The notes under the pieces: model-generated
Databases searched by the model: none
The model's input: the letters and a program-made list of their open reading frames with translations, nothing else
What the model was told of the DNA's origin: nothing
Assembly: GCA_947381255.1 (NCBI GenBank)
Contig: CANCUC010000008.1
Coordinates: forward strand, 1-13,415
Direction of reading: 5' to 3'
Origin: Actinomycetota bacterium
GTDB taxonomy: Bacteria > Actinomycetota > Actinomycetes > Nanopelagicales > Nanopelagicaceae
Length of the DNA stretch: 13,415 bases
Shown: positions 8,313-13,415 of the stretch, piece after piece
Numbering within the stretch: position 1 is the stretch's first letter
Layout of the letters: the number at the start of each line of letters is the position of its first letter
Program-made: the position numbers and the translations under genes

Positions 8313-9807
8313 GAACAACACCAGCCATTAGTAGTCCTAGCTCTTGGGCGGTTACACCGGATGGAACGATTGCAAGAATTTCACCGCGATACATAACGGC
8401 GATGCGATCGGCTAAAGCAAGTACCTCATCAAGCTCTGTACTGAAGAGGAGAACTGCTCGGCCAGCATCCCGTTCCTCCAAGATGCGCTTATGCACAAAT
8501 TCGATGGAGCCGACATCTAAACCACGAGTTGGTTGTGAGGCAACGAGAAGTTTTACTGGTCTAGATAACTCTCGTGCTAAAACCACCTTCTGCTTATTTC
8601 CACCCGAGAGTGAGGAGACGGGGTCATTTACCGATTGCAGACGGATATCAAACTCTTCCTTGCGCTTTTCGGCTTCAGCAAGGACCACAGATGGAGACAT
8701 CTGAATTCCCTTGGCATATGGAGGTAGGTCGTGTAAATCGAGGATGAGATTCTCAGCGATCGCCATTGAACCGATCAGGCCATCTAACTCCCGAGACTCA
8801 GGCACAAATGCGATTCCTGCATGGAGTGATTCGCGAACGCTTTTGCCGATTACCTCTGAGCCGTCAAGGATGATTGAACCTTCGACATGCTCCTCAAGAT
8901 TTACCATGGAGCGAGCAACTTCAGATTGGCCGTTGCCCTGGACGCCTGCGATGGCGAGAACTTCGCCAGCCTTCACCTCGAAATTTACGTTATTAACTAG
9001 AGCGCGACCGACGGCATCTCGGATGGTGAGCCCTTCAACTTTCAGGACTACATCTCCGATTGCGTGAGCTCCCTTATCTGGCGCCAGCTCGACTTCGCGG
9101 CCAACCATCAACGAAGCAAGCTCGTTCTGCGACGCATCAGGGGAGGCGGTACCAACAACTTTGCCGCGGCGAATAATTGTGATGCGATCTGCGACTGCTT
9201 TAACTTCACGAAGCTTGTGAGTAATGAAGATGATAGAAGTTCCATCTTCTTTGAGTTGCTTCATGATCTTGAGGAGATCATCTGTTTCTTGCGGAGTGAG
9301 CACCGCCGTGGGCTCATCCAAGATCAACACTTTCGCGTCGTAGATGAGGGCGCGGATAATTTCGACGCGCTGCTGAACTCCAACGGGAAGACCTTCAATC
9401 AGATCATCTGGGTTTACATCAAAATTAAATTGGTCAGAGACTTTCTTGATTCTCTCGCGAGCCTCATTGAGATCTAGAATTCCGGCAAAGCCACTTTTCT
9501 CATGGCCTAATACAATATTTTCCGCAACTGTAAATACGGGAACGAGCATGAAGTGTTGATGCACCATTCCGATTCCAGAGGCGAGAGCGTCACTAGGTTC
9601 TTTAATATTCTTAACGACATCATCAACGAGGATCTCGCCCTTATCTGGGGCAACAAGACCGTAGACGATATTCATCAAAGTTGATTTACCGGCGCCATTT
9701 TCTCCGAGGATGGCGTGAATCTCGCCCGTCTCAACCCGGAGGTCAATCGAATCGTTTGCTAGAAGTGCACCAAATGATTTGGATATCCCGCGCAACTCAA
9801 GTGACAC
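8305..9807 (-). CDS. nupO: Nucleoside ABC transporter, tandem ATP-binding protein (NupO-like)
   Basis: A 500-residue double ATPase that powers the nucleoside importer from the cytoplasmic face. The first nucleotide-binding domain is canonical: Walker A GENGAGKS at 35-42, signature LPVGVQQRVEI, Walker B VLILDEPT and the ITHKL switch histidine. The second is degenerate, as is typical of sugar/nucleoside (RbsA, YufO) ATPases: GVQGNGQSEV replaces Walker A, LSGGNKQKVVLAREL is a good signature, and VASQPTRGLD lacks the usual acidic pair. ATP hydrolysis is therefore expected mainly at one site. The GTG start at 9807 has GAAGGG 6 nt upstream. It follows bmpA across an intrinsic terminator, so its expression depends on readthrough or a weak internal promoter; I see no clear one. 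Confidence 0.95.
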   Translation of the reverse strand: MSLELRGISKSFGALLANDSIDLRVETGEIHAILGENGAGKSTLMNIVYGLVAPDKGEILVDDVVKNIKEPSDALASGIGMVHQHFMLVPVFTVAENIVLGHEKSGFAGILDLNEARERIKKVSDQFNFDVNPDDLIEGLPVGVQQRVEIIRALIYDAKVLILDEPTAVLTPQETDDLLKIMKQLKEDGTSIIFITHKLREVKAVADRITIIRRGKVVGTASPDASQNELASLMVGREVELAPDKGAHAIGDVVLKVEGLTIRDAVGRALVNNVNFEVKAGEVLAIAGVQGNGQSEVARSMVNLEEHVEGSIILDGSEVIGKSVRESLHAGIAFVPESRELDGLIGSMAIAENLILDLHDLPPYAKGIQMSPSVVLAEAEKRKEEFDIRLQSVNDPVSSLSGGNKQKVVLARELSRPVKLLVASQPTRGLDVGSIEFVHKRILEERDAGRAVLLFSTELDEVLALADRIAVMYRGEILAIVPSGVTAQELGLLMAGVVHA

Positions 9808-9850
9808 AATGAACCCTTCTCTAAGTGCTCCAATTTAAGCAATCTTTATT

Positions 9851-9890
9851 AAAAAAACCGAGAGAGTTAATAATAACTCTCTCGGTTTTT
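9851..9890 (-). terminator. Strong intrinsic terminator between bmpA and nupO
   Basis: A perfect 12-bp stem (CCGAGAGAGTTA at 9858-9869 with its complement at 9874-9885) closes a 4-nt loop. It is extended by five A-T pairs and ends, on the minus strand, in seven T's. It begins about 27 nt after the bmpA stop and ends about 44 nt before the nupO start. Since the genes on both sides run in the same direction, it should cut most transcripts after the binding-protein gene and pass a minority into the transporter and enzyme genes. The structure is seen directly; the partial efficiency is inferred. Confidence 0.9.
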
Positions 9891-9916
9891 GACTAACTAG
9901 TTTGTGTTGCTATGCC

Positions 9917-10975
9917 TTACTTGGTTACATCCACAGCGCCAGAAGAGATCTGTGCAGCCAATGCGCGAAGCTCTTGTTGGAGCTTAGCTGGCACCTTGCT
10001 TGCAAGGTTGTGGAATCCAGCAAGACCGGTTCCCTTGTTAGCAAGAGTTCCGACGTACATGGTGTTTGTGAACTTGCCAGCTGCGGTGTCCTTGATAGCT
10101 GCTGCAACTGAAGTGCCTACGCCCTTAGTTACTGAGTTAAGGATGACTGCCTTGATCTTGGCATCAGTTACCTGACCCCACATATCAGAGTCAACACCGA
10201 TTGTTACTGACTTGTGTGATGTAGCTGAGTTGCTAGCTGTTGCATTCTCAAGACCACCAGCAACTGGGAAGATTACATCCGCACCCTGTTGTTCGAAGTT
10301 CTTTGAGATCTGAAGAGCCTTGTTTGAATCACTGAAGCCACCGACGAATGTTCCATCTTGCTTTGCGGTATCCCAGCCAAGAACTTCAACTTTCTTACCC
10401 TTGGTCTTGTTGTAGTAAGCAACACCCTTTGCAAATCCATCCATGTAGATAGATACAGGTGGAATGTTGATTCCGCCGTATGTTGCGACCTTACCGGTCT
10501 TTGAGAAACCAGCTGCGAGGTATCCACCAACAAAAGCTGATTGGTTGGTTGCGAAGGTCAAACCACGAAGGTTTGGAATCGCCTTACCGTTGACAAGTCC
10601 TGGATCATCAACTTGTGCGAACTTAACTGTTGGATTTGCAACAGCTGCAGCATCAACAGCTGAAGTGATCAAGAAACCAACACCGATGATGAGGTTACAT
10701 TTTGCGTCAACAAGTGACTTTACTTCGCCTGTGTAATCAGGGTTGTTTGCATCTGCAACAACGTATGAAACTGTTGCCTTTGATGCCATTGATTGTGCGC
10801 CAGCCCAAGCTGATGCGTTGAATGAGTGATCATCAATTCCACCGGTATCAAGAGCCAAGCAAACCTTAGGCTTTGATGCGGCTGCGAGCGACGCAGGAGC
10901 GGAGACAATTCCAACCATAGAGATTGCAAGAGTCGAAGCCGCTGCGAGAGCAGTGAACTTAACTGTTTTCTTCAA
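9917..10975 (-). CDS. bmpA: BmpA/PnrA-type nucleoside-binding protein of the ABC importer
   Basis: Extracytoplasmic receptor of the Bmp family (PnrA of Treponema, BmpA/NupN of Gram-positives), which binds purine and pyrimidine nucleosides. Family residues are visible: LALDTGGIDDHSFNASAW, ADANNPDYTG, a GVGFLITSAV stretch and VIFPVAGGLENA. The start is taken as TTG 10975: GGAGG lies 5 nt upstream, and translation from there gives a textbook Sec signal (MKKTVKF, hydrophobic run, then APASLAAA) and 352 residues. A longer frame open to 11050 would put 25 unconvincing residues before the signal. No lipobox cysteine is present, unlike most Gram-positive members; the only early Cys lies in the mature domain. 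Lys, Asn and Phe codons strongly favour AAG, AAC and TTC, suggesting high expression, in line with the terminator just downstream. Confidence 0.94.
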   Translation of the reverse strand: MKKTVKFTALAAASTLAISMVGIVSAPASLAAASKPKVCLALDTGGIDDHSFNASAWAGAQSMASKATVSYVVADANNPDYTGEVKSLVDAKCNLIIGVGFLITSAVDAAAVANPTVKFAQVDDPGLVNGKAIPNLRGLTFATNQSAFVGGYLAAGFSKTGKVATYGGINIPPVSIYMDGFAKGVAYYNKTKGKKVEVLGWDTAKQDGTFVGGFSDSNKALQISKNFEQQGADVIFPVAGGLENATASNSATSHKSVTIGVDSDMWGQVTDAKIKAVILNSVTKGVGTSVAAAIKDTAAGKFTNTMYVGTLANKGTGLAGFHNLASKVPAKLQQELRALAAQISSGAVDVTK

Positions 10976-10980
10976 GATTT

Positions 10981-11009
10981 CCTCCCGAGGGTCCCTCGCT
11001 AGTGAGGGG
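10981..11009 (-). promoter_or_regulatory. bmpA ribosome site with mutually exclusive pairing arms
   Basis: The Shine-Dalgarno GGAGG (10981-10985) lies 5 nt before the TTG start and decides it. Just upstream on the minus strand stand three complementary arms: CCCCTC (11004-11009), CGAGGG (10993-10998) and CCCTCG (10986-10991). The middle arm can pair with either neighbour, and an outer CCTC can pair with GAGG of the ribosome site. The last two arms form a 13-base near-palindrome. This layout could switch ribosome access, but the stems are only 4-6 bp and no known riboswitch consensus is recognised. Confidence 0.45.
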
Positions 11010-11088
11010 TTGAGTATCAGTAACCTACTCAATTTATCGCAGAAGGTCACAACACGCAGGCTTTTAATACGGCCGCATATCTAAACCA

Positions 11089-11116
11089 AGAGTTGAGAGT
11101 TCCCGCGCTAAGAGTT
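11089..11116. repeat. Three AGAGTT direct repeats in the divergent intergenic region
   Basis: AGAGTT occurs at 11089-11094, 11096-11101 and 11111-11116, the last two extended to AGAGTTCC, with another copy at 11226-11231. The copies lie between bmpA (minus) and the membrane-protein gene (plus), where a regulator could bind. Start-to-start spacings of 7 and 15 bp are not helical multiples, so a shared regulator site is only a possibility. Confidence 0.35.
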
Positions 11117-11205
11117 CCTCAAATCACACTGGGGTGAGGGGTAGCCCCGTGTTGCCGCCTTCCGAATGGGAGTGTGAAGGTGAAAAATCGCTCTTGAGAG
11201 GAACT
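11113..11205 (+). other. Nested inverted repeats, possible structured leader RNA or operator region
   Basis: Within the 292-bp gap between bmpA and the 182-aa gene lie nested complementary arms: AGTTCCTC (11113-11120) with GAGGAACT (11198-11205), 8 bp; inside it CACACT (11125-11130) with AGTGTG (11171-11176), 6 bp; inside that GGGG (11138-11141) with CCCC (11145-11148), plus CCTTC/GAAGG as an alternative. If transcribed on the plus strand this would fold as a multi-stem leader ending about 60 nt before the GTG start at 11268. I compared it by eye with ydaO, cobalamin, SAM, ZTP and T-box consensus elements and found no match. Confidence 0.4.
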
Positions 11206-11267
11206 TGGGAAAACCTTGAGTAACAAGAGTTTCGACAACTTCCTTACATCGACGAAAGGAAAGTTTA

Positions 11268-11816
11268 GTGAACAGAAAATTTGTAGATAAAGTCGCCAGC
11301 ACCACAGGCTTGCTGCTCGCAGCACTCCTCCTCCTTGCCGGAGGCTTAATGACGTGGGGATATTCCTTCACAAATAACCAAGTAAAGACTCAGCTCGCTG
11401 AGCAGAACGTCACTTTCCCAGCAGCAGGTAGTGGTGCAATCACTAGCTTGCCAGCAGCGGATCAAGCACAGGTTGCCAAGTATGCCGGTCAGAAGATGCT
11501 TAACGGTCGTCAAGCTCAGGTGTATGCAGATCACTTCATCGGAGTTCACCTCAAGGAGATCGCTGGCGGAAAGACCTATTCTGAAGTAAGCGCAGCAGCA
11601 CAAGCTGATCCATCAAATGCAGCACTTGCTAACCAGGTCCAGGTTCTCTTCCGTGGTTCAACCCTTCGCGGATTGTTGCTCTACGGATATGCCTTCTGGC
11701 AGATCGGTCAGATTGCAATGTATGCCTCACTCGTCGCATACCTCGGCGGAATCCTCTTCCTACTCTTGGCTTTGCTTGGTTTCTTGCATGCACGCCGCGA
11801 AGAGGCGAAAGCCTAA
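11268..11816 (+). CDS. Conserved actinobacterial membrane protein, function unknown
   Basis: A 182-residue protein with a short basic N-terminus, a membrane helix at about 13-33, an external domain of about 100 residues (containing KYAGQKMLNGRQAQVYADHF and HLKEIAGGKTYSEV), and a long hydrophobic C-terminal part at about 135-174 (one or two helices), ending in the basic tail HARREEAKA. From memory, similar proteins are widespread in Actinobacteria, some mislabelled as aromatic ring-opening dioxygenase LigA; nothing here suggests an enzyme. The GTG start at 11268 has AAAGGA 7 nt upstream. It stands alone: divergent from bmpA, convergent with the GNAT gene. The topology would place the central domain outside the cell. 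No catalytic motif is recognised. Confidence 0.85.
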   Translation: MNRKFVDKVASTTGLLLAALLLLAGGLMTWGYSFTNNQVKTQLAEQNVTFPAAGSGAITSLPAADQAQVAKYAGQKMLNGRQAQVYADHFIGVHLKEIAGGKTYSEVSAAAQADPSNAALANQVQVLFRGSTLRGLLLYGYAFWQIGQIAMYASLVAYLGGILFLLLALLGFLHARREEAKA

Positions 11817-11818
11817 GA

Positions 11819-11840
11819 ATCTAGGGTTTCGACCTTAGAT
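11819..11840. terminator. Hairpin between convergent genes, possible bidirectional terminator
   Basis: ATCTAGGG (11819-11826) pairs with CCTTAGAT (11833-11840) around a 6-nt TTTCGA loop: 8 pairs including one G-U. It begins 3 bp after the stop of the 182-aa gene and ends 10 bp before the GNAT stop. Neither strand has a proper T tract, so this is a weak or Rho-assisted end at best. Confidence 0.4.
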
Positions 11841-11849
11841 AAACACAAC

Positions 11850-12308
11850 TCAATAAGTTTGTGGCAGGCGATACTGGACAAATTCAGAGGCCGGCGAATA
11901 CGAGTCATATAAGACGCGGGCTCGTGTATTGCTCTCTTTAGTTGTCCAGTAGACCCGTCCAGACATCTTGGCACGGGCGGTCACTATCACCGCGTCGATG
12001 AGTGACCGCCCGGCGCCAGCCCCACGAACAGTTTCATCCACAAAGAGATCTTCAAGGTAGCAATATTCCTTCTCGGCCCAACTCGATGGCCTGTACAAAT
12101 AATGAGCGAATCCAATTACTTTTTCACCGACAACGGCAACTAAGCCGTTGAGGTTAAATGAATCATCGTGCAGACGTTCCCAAGTGAGCTCGGTCTGCGC
12201 TTGAGTCAGTTCGGACTCGTAAAAAGTTAAATAGCCAGACCACAATTCCAGCCAGCGGGATTTATCTCTTAATTCCAGTGGTCGAACAAGCGTCGAGGAC
12301 GTACCCAA
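11850..12308 (-). CDS. GNAT-family N-acetyltransferase
   Basis: A 152-residue GCN5-related acetyltransferase that should transfer acetyl from acetyl-CoA to an unknown amine. Motifs: N-terminal LVRPLELRDKSRWLELW, beta strands LVAVVGEKVIGFAHYL, CYLEDLFVDETVRGAGAG with the acetyl-CoA pyrophosphate loop at residues 95-100, and NTRARVLYDSY as motif B. The CYLEDLFV strand resembles the diamine-acetyltransferase (SSAT)-like branch, but the substrate cannot be assigned. The only plausible start is the TTG at 12308, immediately after and in frame with the TAA of the upstream membrane-protein gene; AGGA lies 12 nt upstream, which is long. No ATG occurs before the core motifs. Translation probably depends on termination-reinitiation. 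Confidence 0.85.
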   Translation of the reverse strand: MGTSSTLVRPLELRDKSRWLELWSGYLTFYESELTQAQTELTWERLHDDSFNLNGLVAVVGEKVIGFAHYLYRPSSWAEKEYCYLEDLFVDETVRGAGAGRSLIDAVIVTARAKMSGRVYWTTKESNTRARVLYDSYSPASEFVQYRLPQTY

Positions 12309-12674
12309 TTACTTGAGAGTTCCTGCAAGTCCAATATTCAAAACAGTTAGACCTAAGAGAATCGCCCAGTTGGTGCGCGAGATCGACTCTGCCTTTGCAT
12401 GCTTGAAGGCTAGAAGCAGAATGATGATCAAAACAACAAGCTTTGTACCGATCGTCCCGTAGTTGTAGACCGCATATTCCGAAGGATGTTGATGATGCTG
12501 GGCATCTCGAATTCCAACGAGAGCTAGACCGGCGACGAGAGCTGTGAGCGCCGAGTGGGTTAGACCTTTTGGCAGAACCTTCTTTGCTTTTCCAGCTTGG
12601 GTAAGAAGCAAGATAACAATTCCGGCAACGCTCAATAAATGGATGATGATGAAAATTGTTTCTGCGATCTTCAT
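12309..12674 (-). CDS. Small four-helix membrane protein, function unknown
   Basis: A 121-residue integral membrane protein with hydrophobic segments at about 5-25, 40-58, 75-92 and 101-118, joined by basic loops (QAGKAKKVLPKG, FKHAKAES). Between helices 2 and 3 lies a His-rich loop, RDAQHHQHPSEYAVYNYG, which might bind a metal or simply be extracellular. The ATG at 12674 has AGAGGG 6 nt upstream. It is 39 bp downstream of the LuxR-type gene on the same strand and directly abuts the GNAT gene, so the three are probably one transcript. I do not recognise a named family. Confidence 0.8.
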   Translation of the reverse strand: MKIAETIFIIIHLLSVAGIVILLLTQAGKAKKVLPKGLTHSALTALVAGLALVGIRDAQHHQHPSEYAVYNYGTIGTKLVVLIIILLLAFKHAKAESISRTNWAILLGLTVLNIGLAGTLK

Positions 12675-12713
12675 AATTTTCCCTCTTCGTCGGTGAAGTA
12701 TTAAATCGATTCT

Positions 12714-13031
12714 TTATTCAACGTGGCGAGCGCAGTACATCCGGCCGTCTGCACCAGGTTGCAAATGTTGGCAAGGCAATCCAAAAGATTCAAAAGCGGC
12801 ATCGCCAAAATGTGTGCGGTATGCCAGAGCCAGAAGGACTCGCACATTCGTATCACCATCTGAGGTAATGCCAAATACGCGTGCAGATCTCGATACGGTA
12901 TTTTCAATAACTTTTTCAGTATGCGCAGTGTCATGAGCGATTGCCGCATTCGATTTGCCCTTGCAGAGCAGATCTAGAACGAGGTGCTCAAATGGGGTGA
13001 GCTCCCGCTGCATAATCGTTATATCAGTCAT
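12714..13031 (-). CDS. Stand-alone LuxR/GerE-type HTH protein with a Cys/His tail
   Basis: A 105-residue putative transcription regulator. Residues 11-54 (LTPFEHLVLDLLCKGKSNAAIA to ARVFGI) match the LuxR helix-turn-helix pattern LTxxExxVLxLLxxGxSNxxIA. There is no receiver or ligand-binding domain. After the HTH comes NVRVLLALAYRTHFG and then a tail carrying C87, H89, C100 and H103 (CQH...CARH), which could bind zinc or another metal. The start at ATG 13031 has GGAG 5 nt upstream; a TTG at 13049 would add six residues and is less likely. The gene is divergent from the membrane-protein pair at 13162 and precedes the 121-aa membrane protein and GNAT genes. DNA binding is a family inference; targets and signal are unknown. 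Confidence 0.82.
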   Translation of the reverse strand: MTDITIMQRELTPFEHLVLDLLCKGKSNAAIAHDTAHTEKVIENTVSRSARVFGITSDGDTNVRVLLALAYRTHFGDAAFESFGLPCQHLQPGADGRMYCARHVE

Positions 13032-13071
13032 GCACACTCCAGGTCTCAAATTGCCAGTAGATGGGACTCTA

Positions 13072-13097
13072 GCAGGAGTGTTGGCACTCAGTCCTGC
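13072..13097. promoter_or_regulatory. Palindrome in the divergent promoter region, possible operator
   Basis: GAGTG (13076-13080) and CACTC (13085-13089) form a perfect inverted repeat around TTGG; flanking GCAGGA (13072-13077) and TCCTGC (13092-13097) form a second, wider one. The element lies in the 130-bp gap between the divergent LuxR-type gene and the 55-aa gene, about 40 bp from the LuxR start, where an autoregulatory operator would be expected. The rest of the gap holds no other clear repeat. Binding by the neighbouring HTH protein is inference. Confidence 0.45.
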
Positions 13098-13149
13098 CGT
13101 TCAACGAAAAGAAATCCGTCAGAACCTACTGATTGCCTAGCTAGAGCCC

Positions 13150-13155
13150 TACCTT
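13150..13155 (+). promoter_or_regulatory. Possible -10 box of a leaderless transcript
   Basis: TACCTT matches the actinobacterial TAnnnT -10 pattern and ends 6 nt before the ATG at 13162, so the transcript could begin at the start codon. This would explain the absence of any ribosome site there. No good -35 hexamer is seen 17-18 nt upstream. Confidence 0.3.
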
Positions 13156-13161
13156 TCTTCT

Positions 13162-13329
13162 ATGGGCATATTCCACCACTTCATGAACCTCAAGGCTGTA
13201 TACATACATATCGGCTGGTTCCAGATGTCAATCACGAACCTAGTCGTCGTCCTCTCGATGTTGCTGGTCTTCGGACTAGCTCTGGTTCTCCCATTTCCCG
13301 GTAGCAAGAAAGGAAAGGGGCAGAAATGA
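13162..13329 (+). CDS. 55-residue single-helix membrane protein
   Basis: A small reading frame starting MGIFHHFMNLKAVYIHIGWF, with a membrane segment at about residues 24-44 (NLVVVLSMLLVFGLALVLPF) and a basic tail GSKKGKGQK. The tail suggests the C-terminus is cytoplasmic. Its stop overlaps the start of the next gene by 4 nt (ATGA at 13326-13329), and AAGGGG in its 3' end is that gene's ribosome site, which supports it being real. No ribosome site precedes its ATG; an internal ATG at 13183 is an alternative start. The GWFQMSITN region and PFP motif suggest a small subunit of a membrane complex encoded by the following gene. I do not recognise a named family. Confidence 0.65.
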   Translation: MGIFHHFMNLKAVYIHIGWFQMSITNLVVVLSMLLVFGLALVLPFPGSKKGKGQK

Positions 13330-13415
13330 GTTCAAGTATTGAGAAAGAGATGTGGACTACCAAACTCCGTAAGAGTTGGCAGAAAAATCTCCCCGTAGAA
13401 AAACTTCTTCCAGAT
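13326..13415 (+). CDS. Start of a gene overlapping the 55-aa gene, cut by the window end
   Basis: Thirty codons are visible, from MSSSIEKEMWTTKLRKSW to EKLLPD, with AAGGGG 5 nt before the ATG and a 4-nt overlap with the preceding gene. The segment is charged and amphipathic, as expected for the cytoplasmic lead-in of a membrane protein. The VEKLLPD ending faintly recalls the N-terminus of some actinobacterial cytochrome b-type proteins, but this is a guess from memory and too short to rely on. Confidence 0.6.
   Translation, partial: MSSSIEKEMWTTKLRKSWQKNLPVEKLLPD

Noticed and set aside
10976..11050. A 25-residue N-terminal extension of bmpA
   Set aside because: It has no ribosome site, would place charged residues ahead of a perfect signal peptide, and would span the GGAGG site that serves the TTG at 10975.
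11041..11110. Sigma70-like promoters for bmpA or the 182-aa gene
   Set aside because: GATAAA and TAATAC look like -10 boxes, but no -35 hexamer at 16-18 bp accompanies them, so I do not annotate them.
13072..13097. CIRCE (HrcA) heat-shock operator, because TTGGCACTC resembles an actinobacterial half-site
   Set aside because: CIRCE needs GCACTC-N9-GAGTGC; here the arms are in the opposite order (GAGTG...CACTC) with a 4-bp spacer, and no chaperone gene is adjacent.
12955..13304. Overlapping frames on the plus strand across the LuxR gene and its promoter
   Set aside because: They lack domain features and ribosome sites and run through the LuxR-type gene or the palindrome; the 55-aa frame explains the coding signal better.

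Overview
The window looks like chromosomal DNA from a moderate-GC actinobacterium, plausibly an aquatic, genome-streamlined type. Evidence: family-level features typical of Actinobacteria (cytidine deaminase with a CAECG zinc site, adenosine deaminase with a TDNR motif, a deoC-ALDH-ALDH cluster, a 182-aa actinobacterial membrane protein), roughly half GC by eye, very short gaps, and frequent GTG/TTG starts. The taxonomic guess is inference. I see no tRNA, rRNA, CRISPR array, insertion sequence or phage gene.

Left part (1-3065, plus strand): the 3' part of deoC, then two aldehyde dehydrogenase genes one base apart. The first is a complete catalytic ALDH. The second is a 285-residue pseudo-ALDH without the catalytic half. 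Together they resemble the two halves of an ALDH16-type protein encoded as two genes. DeoC releases acetaldehyde from deoxyribose-5-phosphate, and the ALDH pair is the likely acetaldehyde oxidase.

Centre (3068-10975, minus strand; transcribed right to left): a nucleoside uptake and breakdown operon in the order bmpA (binding protein), nupO (double ATPase), nupP and nupQ (permeases), cdd (cytidine deaminase), deoA (thymidine/pyrimidine-nucleoside phosphorylase), add (adenosine deaminase). Genes overlap by 4-8 nt or sit about 9 nt apart, except after bmpA, where a strong intrinsic terminator should make bmpA transcripts more abundant than the rest. The operon converges on the deoC cluster with only 2 bp between stop codons. 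The two blocks form one route: import, deamination, phosphorolysis, aldol cleavage, acetaldehyde oxidation. Phosphopentomutase (deoB) and a purine nucleoside phosphorylase are not in the window.

Right part (10976-13415): a 292-bp divergent region rich in inverted repeats; a plus-strand gene for a 182-aa membrane protein; a convergent minus-strand trio (LuxR-type HTH protein with a Cys/His tail, four-helix membrane protein, GNAT acetyltransferase whose TTG start abuts the preceding stop codon in frame); and, divergent from that trio across a 130-bp region with a perfect palindrome, a plus-strand pair: a 55-aa membrane miniprotein and the first 30 codons of an overlapping gene cut by the window end.

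Most of the window is recognisable metabolism. The less ordinary items are the split ALDH16-like pair, the in-frame stop/TTG junction, the HTH protein with a CxH...CxxH tail, the untracked 55-aa gene, and the structured-looking leaders near 11000-11210.
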